From: Rhynchospora pubera
Lineage: Eukaryota; Streptophyta; Magnoliopsida; Poales; Cyperaceae
Assembly (NCBI GenBank): GCA_028095005.1
Contig: CM051461.1
Location: forward strand, 161,978,574 to 162,042,573
Reading direction: 5' to 3'
DNA: 64,000 bases
Below, piece by piece: positions 57,780-64,000 of this stretch. Within the stretch, counting starts at the first letter, position 1. The number at the start of each line of letters is the position of its first letter. Both the position numbers and the translations under genes were made by a program. The notes under the pieces are model-generated. The model was not told the origin of the DNA. It did not search any database and saw nothing but the letters and a program-made list of their open reading frames with translations.

Positions 57780-60700
57780 CTAAAAAAACGACATGGGCTG
57801 TTGGGGGTCACATGGGAAGTGAGAAATAATTGATCTGTTTTGGTATTAGGAAGGAATAAAGAGATACAGGCCTAATCACCGAATAATATAAAGCTAAGTA
57901 TTGGTTGGTACTTGGTACTGATGAGCCCAGCGCAAAATGCAACTGAGTTGAAAGGTTCAATTAATGAGACGTGTCAGGTCTGCTAGAGCTCTTGATTCGT
58001 CTATTTAATCTTCATTTATTCCCCTTTCTTTCTCTTGAATTGATTGTAAATTTGTAATTTAGTCGCTAGTCAGTAAATTAAATTGTTTATGAGGATTAAA
58101 TATTTGACTTTTTTCTGTATTTCAACTAACTCGCTGATTAAGAATTGCTAAATTTAAGGAATATTTATTAGTGAATTGAGTAATCAACTGACGAATCCCT
58201 GACAAGTTGTCTTCATAAATGAAGATATATACATATTTTTCTTCTTTGATTTATTTTTTTAATAACTTTCTTGATTGATTGATTGTCCGGGAAGAGCAAT
58301 GCGTCGCCTCATGGAATTTTTGGGTTAACATTTATTGCAGCTATTGGCTCCATTACATTTCGTTTCCGCACATTACTCAAGTCTCATCAAATTATCATCA
58401 AACAATTTGGAGGGAATTTTTTTTTCTAACTTCTGAGTTCTGAGTTCTCTCCTAAACCTTGCCTCAATTTCTTCATTGCTCAACTGTGTATTTCGTCTTG
58501 TCAGACACAGGAATTAAATTAAACAAAAAAAAAAGAGTGAAGTAAATATTAATTGGAATTTCATGGCCTCGTCCGAAGTGTGAGCTACTATCTAGCAAAC
58601 TAAGTTCAGCGCTTCATGGAGGTGATGTTATTTGTTTTACACTTTTACTAGAATTACTAACATAAAAGGTAAGTGGTATAGACATATTGTAAATTTTTCT
58701 CAGTTTGGGCCTTTCGTTGCACAAATTTTCCCTATGAACAGAGAAAATGCCCTAGAATATGTGATTACAGACATAATTTGGGCCTTTTAGCGTACAAAAA
58801 GTTTTGGAAAATATATATAGCATTTTCCTAACACATCACATTGATCCTGCACTTTGAGATAAAAAATATTGTAACATTAACTATATTTGAAAAATAACGA
58901 AGTAAAAATGTGATCTTACTTCTCTCAAGTAGTAAAAATGTTTGATTGATTACTATATTTGAAAAATAACGAAGTTATGACTTTATGAGTTATGCTAGGT
59001 GTAACAGAGTATATATTGTACCGTTGTAGAAAATATAAGAAATTTAATAATCATGGTTAAGAGATAAATCAAATTCAAATAAAATAAAATTATTAAACGC
59101 ATTGAAGAATGGAGGACAAAACGCAACGGGTCATCCCTTAGATTCTTCTTCTTCTTTTTAAAAAAAAAAAATTAATGTAGTATAGCGGAAGCGGACAACA
59201 AAATAACTATAGCAGATATCAGAAAAATAGTGGCTTTTGCTATCAGATATTTTGGCGATAGCTGCATTTCCATAATATATTCTTCTATTCTGTGGCGTTT
59301 ATGTTAAAAAGAAAATAACAGAGCTATATCAGCCAGTTTGAGCTACCTACCCATAAGGATAAATCGAGCTGTAATGATATAATTTTAGTAACATTCCCTC
59401 CAATTTAAATATTGAATGAAAAAAGTTACTTTGATATATATTATATACATGAAATTTTATTATTGCAACATTCACCTTTACTCTGAATAAAGGGCATACA
59501 CCTACTACGCTAACAATCCTTCCCTCGTTTCTTGCCTTCCTTCGCAGGTTGCTTAATTTAGAAATAATATTACTTGTCGCACCTCATTTGTGATTTGTTA
59601 TGACCTATTCTAATTTCTAATTTATTTCGAGTCACGCAATATCATTATCACGAGACAAGCTATGAAATGGTAAATCGGATGTAATTATTTCTCCTGTTAT
59701 TTGCCTTTACATTTATTACCTCTCTTATACCAAAAGTATGAATTACTCTTTGCTCAGCATGCATGGTACCTACTGTTCGGCACTAAAACCATCCTTTTTT
59801 TTCCCTATCTATTTTGTCATCCAAACAGCTCTAAACTGGCACCCCGATTCATAGGCCGATTCCCCACATCCCCTTATACTTTTGAGACCTCAAACATTTC
59901 AAAATACCGACAAAGGCCTTTCAAGTATCCTAAAACCGCATCAGCCTTTGCTGGAATTGAAGCTATTGTTTGTTTCAGTCCTAAGTCCTAACCATACCAC
60001 TCTATCTTATAAAACTCACTAAAATTAACGGAATTACATTATTACATATTTATATATACATAGTCTAACTCATACCACTCTATTTGATAAAACGCACTAA
60101 AATTAATGGAATTACTTTGTTATTATATGCATGGTTCTTCACTTTTAATGTTCTCATTATTGTCCTAAGAGAAGGAATTTTAATTGGACTAATCATGTAG
60201 AATTCTCTTCGATCCTCTGTTGTTGTTGACTTATTCATGATGCTTCCACTGACAACTGACAAGTCATGTAATATATAATTTGAAGCCAAAATATTAACTA
60301 TTATAGAAAATTTAAACTGCTGTACTATAACCGTTGCAATTTGATATAACAGCACTGATTTCTGTGCGACTATGCCTATTGATTGTACCAGTAATATATT
60401 AGACAGAACGTTAGTGAAACTGTCATCGACATCAAGGAAAAATGGGGGGAAAAAAAGACATGGTCATAAAAAAAAAAAATGAATTGCGGTCATGTGGGTT
60501 TCGTGACCAAAATATACGGTAGTAGTCAGACAAATTGTTGGAAACTACAAAAAGTTTAGGGACACTGTCCAAAAAATGACAGCAAAACAAAATTATTAGC
60601 ATAGTCATCAGCAAGTGCATATGTCTATAATAAAATTATGTACATTGACAATATTTGTATTTTCCTTGTAATGGACCATCTCAACTTGACACCTAGCTAA

Positions 60701-60834
60701 ACCATTCATTATATTTGTCATCCTGTCAGCCTAAACCCAACCAGCTCCTGTCTCTTGAACCAGACCTACTTAGCCTAATAATACTCAAAACTCTTTAATT
60801 TGTTCTTTCAATTTAGGCAACAATAACTTGCTAT
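57780..60834. other. intergenic, nothing recognised
   Basis: AT-rich DNA with microsatellite-like runs. The ORF at 59701-59991 has no recognisable domain and I treat it as chance. Confidence 0.4.
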
Positions 60835-61804
60835 GGGGGCGTTTGTTTGTGTAGTAAGGAGTTGCATAACTTAAGGATGCCTAAATGTTTATGTAGTGTT
60901 ATGTAATAGATGTTTGGTTGTGTAGTAAGGATGACTAACTTAATGCATGCATATATTCATGTCAAAAGACTAAAATGCCCTTAAATTTGAATTAGTATTA
61001 TGTATTATATGTTGTGACCTAATTATTGTTAATTATTAATTATTATAAAAATTAATTATTAATGATAATAATAAAACATTTTAACTATTATGAAATATTA
61101 ATAATTACTTTTAATTAAATATTATAAATATTATTATTTATTTTATGATAAAAATTATTATTGATTAATTATCTTCAATTAATTATTATTCTTAAATCAT
61201 TATTATTAATAATTAATATTACTTGTTAAATATTATTAATTATAATAATTCATCTTTGTTATTAATTATGATTTTTTTAATAATTATTGTTACTTATTAA
61301 GTATTATTATTTATTAATTAATATTAATTAATTTTTTATTTTTAATTATTATAAAAAATAATTATTAATGATAATAAGAAATCATTTTATTATTATGAAA
61401 TATTATTAATTATTTTTAATTATATATTATAAATATTATTAATTATTTAATAATAAATCAATATTGTTTATTAATTATTATTATTCTTGTTATATATTAT
61501 TATTTATTAATTATAATAATTAATATTTATTACTAATTATGATTTTTTAATAGTTATTGTTACTTATTAAATATTATTATTTATTAATTATTATTAATTA
61601 TTATAGATTATTAAATATTATTATTAATTATTTCTAAAGGGTATTGTTGGAAAAAAAATTAAAGGGGACCGGTGCATAACTTATGCAACCTATTTCGGTT
61701 GCATAACTTATGTACCCTTAAGGCATCTTATGTAAGAGGTGTTTGGTGACTTAAGGATACATAATTTAAGTTATGCACCCTTTAAGTCACAAACAAACGC
61801 CCCC
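60835..61804. mobile_element. Tourist/Harbinger-like element with AT-only core
   Basis: Ends GGGGGCGTTTGTTTGTG and the exact complement. Subterminal GCATAACTTAAGGATG repeats occur on both sides. The flanks allow a 3-bp TAT or 5-bp CTATG target duplication. The core 61000-61640 is almost pure A/T, dominated by TTAATTATTA words, with no ORF. Confidence 0.82.
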
Positions 61805-62265
61805 TATGTGCAGACTAAAATAGACAGGAAAAAGCAAATACGCAACAATTTGTATACATGCACATTACTCGATCTTTGAAGACCCCACTAGCGCCTTTTG
61901 AAGTCAAAGTGTTGGACCCAGTGCCTCTTTCCTAAAATATCAACTTCTAGGGGTCCACAAGACTGTTATTTCACATGCAGCCGTTTAAATGGCAACCATC
62001 TCTCAAGCAACCAATCCACGTTTTTTAGCAAAGGAGGCCTGACAGAAGCCACATGCTACTGGACCAGCATGTGAGGTTGCCCTGTTACAAGTGTTATATC
62101 ATGAGGAGGGATAATTTGATTAATTTCTTTCTCGTTTCGATTTCAAAAGGAGGTGGGGACGGATATTAGACTGCGACAGTTTTTCTAGTTATGGGTGTGA
62201 ATAGGTAATAGGCATTGTAGTAGCATTGCGCGACTTTTGATGCGAGAGATCGGCGTAAATAATGC

Positions 62266-62456
62266 AATCCGACTCTGCTGTTGCGCGACACAGCGTGTAG
62301 CGCACTACGAGCCGTCTGATCTTGATCGGACGGTTCACTTTTTACGGGCCTATCAATCTAGGTTACATGCACGGGGCTCCCTTGTCCATTGGATCTTAAT
62401 CAGACGGCCAGCGTACCGCGCGACACGCTGTGTCGCGCGGCAGCAGATCTGAATTT
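62266..62456 (+). mobile_element. GC-rich foldback MITE, copy E
   Basis: Ends GTTGCGCGACACAGCGTGTA and the mirrored CGCGACACGCTGTGTCGCGC. TAAATAATGC at 62256-62265 and 62457-62466 is a perfect 10-bp target duplication. 191 bp. Confidence 0.93.
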
Positions 62457-62466
62457 TAAATAATGC

Positions 62467-63735
62467 CGGGGATGAGGGGAAGGAGATATGTTGAGTGTCT
62501 CCGACTCAGTACTCACCCACCTCTTTGATGACAACCATGGATAGAGCTGGTTTTTTGTGAATAAAGAAATTTTAGGCAATTGTCCTAATTTGCAGAAATG
62601 ATTTAAGTTGTTGTTGATTTTTGGATTGTACCATACTTTGGATGTTATGGTAACACCCATTTCGGCATCATTTCCGGATGGTATTTTGTCATGTCTGATG
62701 GATTAGAGGTGAAGTTTCTAACTGATACTGAGAATAAAATTTGTTTATTTTTTTACAATATAGATAACTTTTATTTTATTAATTTCATTTTTTTGAAGAG
62801 AAATTGAGTGTTCTCGATGCAAATGCTTGACACGTTTAAATATAATGTTGGTATGAACTTTGATGCTATAGTACTTACAGATTTTATATTTGTTACGGAA
62901 AAAAATCGTATAATTATCATTATTATAAATTCTAAAAATCTGGTAACATCATGTTTAAATATGAACTTGAGTTTTAGTACGACTTAAAAATGATAAATGT
63001 ATGTACCAGGCCTAAATTAGTGGATTCATCTATGTTTAAACGTACAACTTAGAATATTTAGATGTATATGTGCAGTTCTGTTTCCTCTATCTGACACTAA
63101 TTAGAAACATTTTCTATACTCTGAACAGTCTAGTCATTTTTTTGAAAACCAAATATTGTTTCTTTAGAATTCCGGAGCAGACCAAACCAAAAAAAAAAAA
63201 AAGCAGTACTCGTACCCATGAGTTGGTATGAATCGTATGTTGGTATCCCTGGCCATACTACAGCGGGCTGGTATATATCAGTATTTAATGAAGTCGATTA
63301 TTTGTTTAAATTTAGGTTATAAACTACTTTAGTGAATGCTGCTAAATCAATGCATAACTATTGTGATTGTGATTCAGAATTAGATGGATAAATTAAAAAA
63401 CGCCGCACAAACATTTTGAGAACAATAAGACTCTGGCACCGTTTTATCCATCAACTCTTCTGAGCTTGATTTACGTGACGATTTTCTTTTGGTTTTTTGT
63501 TTTGAATTCAATAGTTGCTTTATCTCTTTGAGTTTTAGTTTTCAAGTAAATTCTTATTTTAGCGGCTTGCTAAAATTTGGTACTTCAAACTTTTGTACTT
63601 TACATTCCTATTAATTAAAAGCTAGTTGCCTTTTCATCCCAAAAAAAAAAACCGCCGCACAAACCTATTTCCTATTTATGAGAAATCAAAAAGTCAAGAA
63701 CCAATTAAACAAACATTGCATGTTATGATAAGGAC
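62467..63735. other. intergenic, nothing recognised
   Basis: AT-rich DNA between two MITE copies, without a gene. Confidence 0.35.
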
Positions 63736-63744
63736 ATGCCTATC

Positions 63745-63936
63745 CAATCCGGATTCGCTGTTGCGCTACACCGCGTGTCGCGCACTACGAGCCGTCTGAT
63801 CTTGATCGGACGGTTCACTTTTTACGGGCCTACCAATCTAGGTTACATGCACGGGGCTCCCTTATCCATTGGATTTTAATCAAACGGCCAGCATACCGCG
63901 CGACACGCTGTGTCGCGCGGCAGCTGATCTCAATTT
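63745..63936 (+). mobile_element. GC-rich foldback MITE, copy F
   Basis: 192 bp, very close to copies B and E. ATGCCTATC at 63736-63744 and 63937-63945 is a perfect 9-bp target duplication. Confidence 0.93.
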
Positions 63937-64000
63937 ATGCCTATCTAGGTACGCTAACACAACCTTAAGTCCTTAACACATGGTATTGTATTGGTATCAG

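Noticed and set aside
59701..59991. 96-residue + strand ORF
   Set aside because: No recognisable motif and surrounded by AT-rich non-coding DNA. Probably chance.

Overview
The window is nuclear DNA of a flowering plant. The evidence is spliced GT-AG genes with AT-rich introns, a plant-type QALGGH zinc-finger gene, a beta-expansin gene, and a dense load of plant transposable elements (Ty3/gypsy Athila-type, Ac/Ds-like and other hAT, Mutator-like, SINE, solo LTR). I do not name a species. Only six to eight percent of the 64 kb is host coding sequence.

Region by region. 1-11083: the 3' part of an Athila-type LTR retrotransposon on the + strand, with gag-pol, integrase, a third env-position ORF, a 3' UTR and the 3' LTR. 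The third ORF is split by a 1.14 kb Ac/Ds-like element that has a perfect 8-bp target duplication. The retrotransposon carries 26 copies of a 15-bp palindrome (AATTCGGWCCGAATT), always in pairs exactly 21 bp apart, in coding, UTR and LTR sequence. 13855-14847 (-): a ZAT-like C2H2 zinc-finger repressor gene without introns. 21284-24043 (+): an eight-exon CMP-sialic-acid-transporter-like nucleotide-sugar transporter gene, with a decayed duplicate of its first exon about 0.5 kb upstream. 24-34 kb: gene-poor DNA with two related hAT elements, a 1 kb solo LTR, foldback elements, and a SINE broken by one of the hAT elements. 35050-38285: a 3.2 kb element with about 100-bp terminal inverted repeats, bounded by TA/CT microsatellites.

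40.5-57.7 kb (all on the - strand): an expansin cluster. It holds one complete four-exon beta-expansin gene (56000-57652) and three two-exon genes (40479-41148, 46606-47298, 51957-52626). Each small gene encodes only a signal peptide plus the C-terminal expansin domain (CBM63, the layout of group-2/3 grass pollen allergens). The signal-peptide exon of the small genes resembles that of the complete gene, so they probably arose from it by loss of the catalytic-like domain. The small genes sit in tandemly duplicated multi-kilobase segments that were later interrupted by transposons.

57.8-64 kb: intergenic, with a roughly 970-bp Tourist/Harbinger-like element and two copies of a 192-bp GC-rich foldback MITE. 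That MITE family has six copies in the window, and 9-10 bp target duplications place it with the Mutator-like elements.

The host genes share no obvious pathway beyond the expansin cluster, whose products act on cell walls. The most unusual signal is the 21-bp-phased palindrome pairs in the retrotransposon. The expansin array is the best case of gene birth by domain loss.
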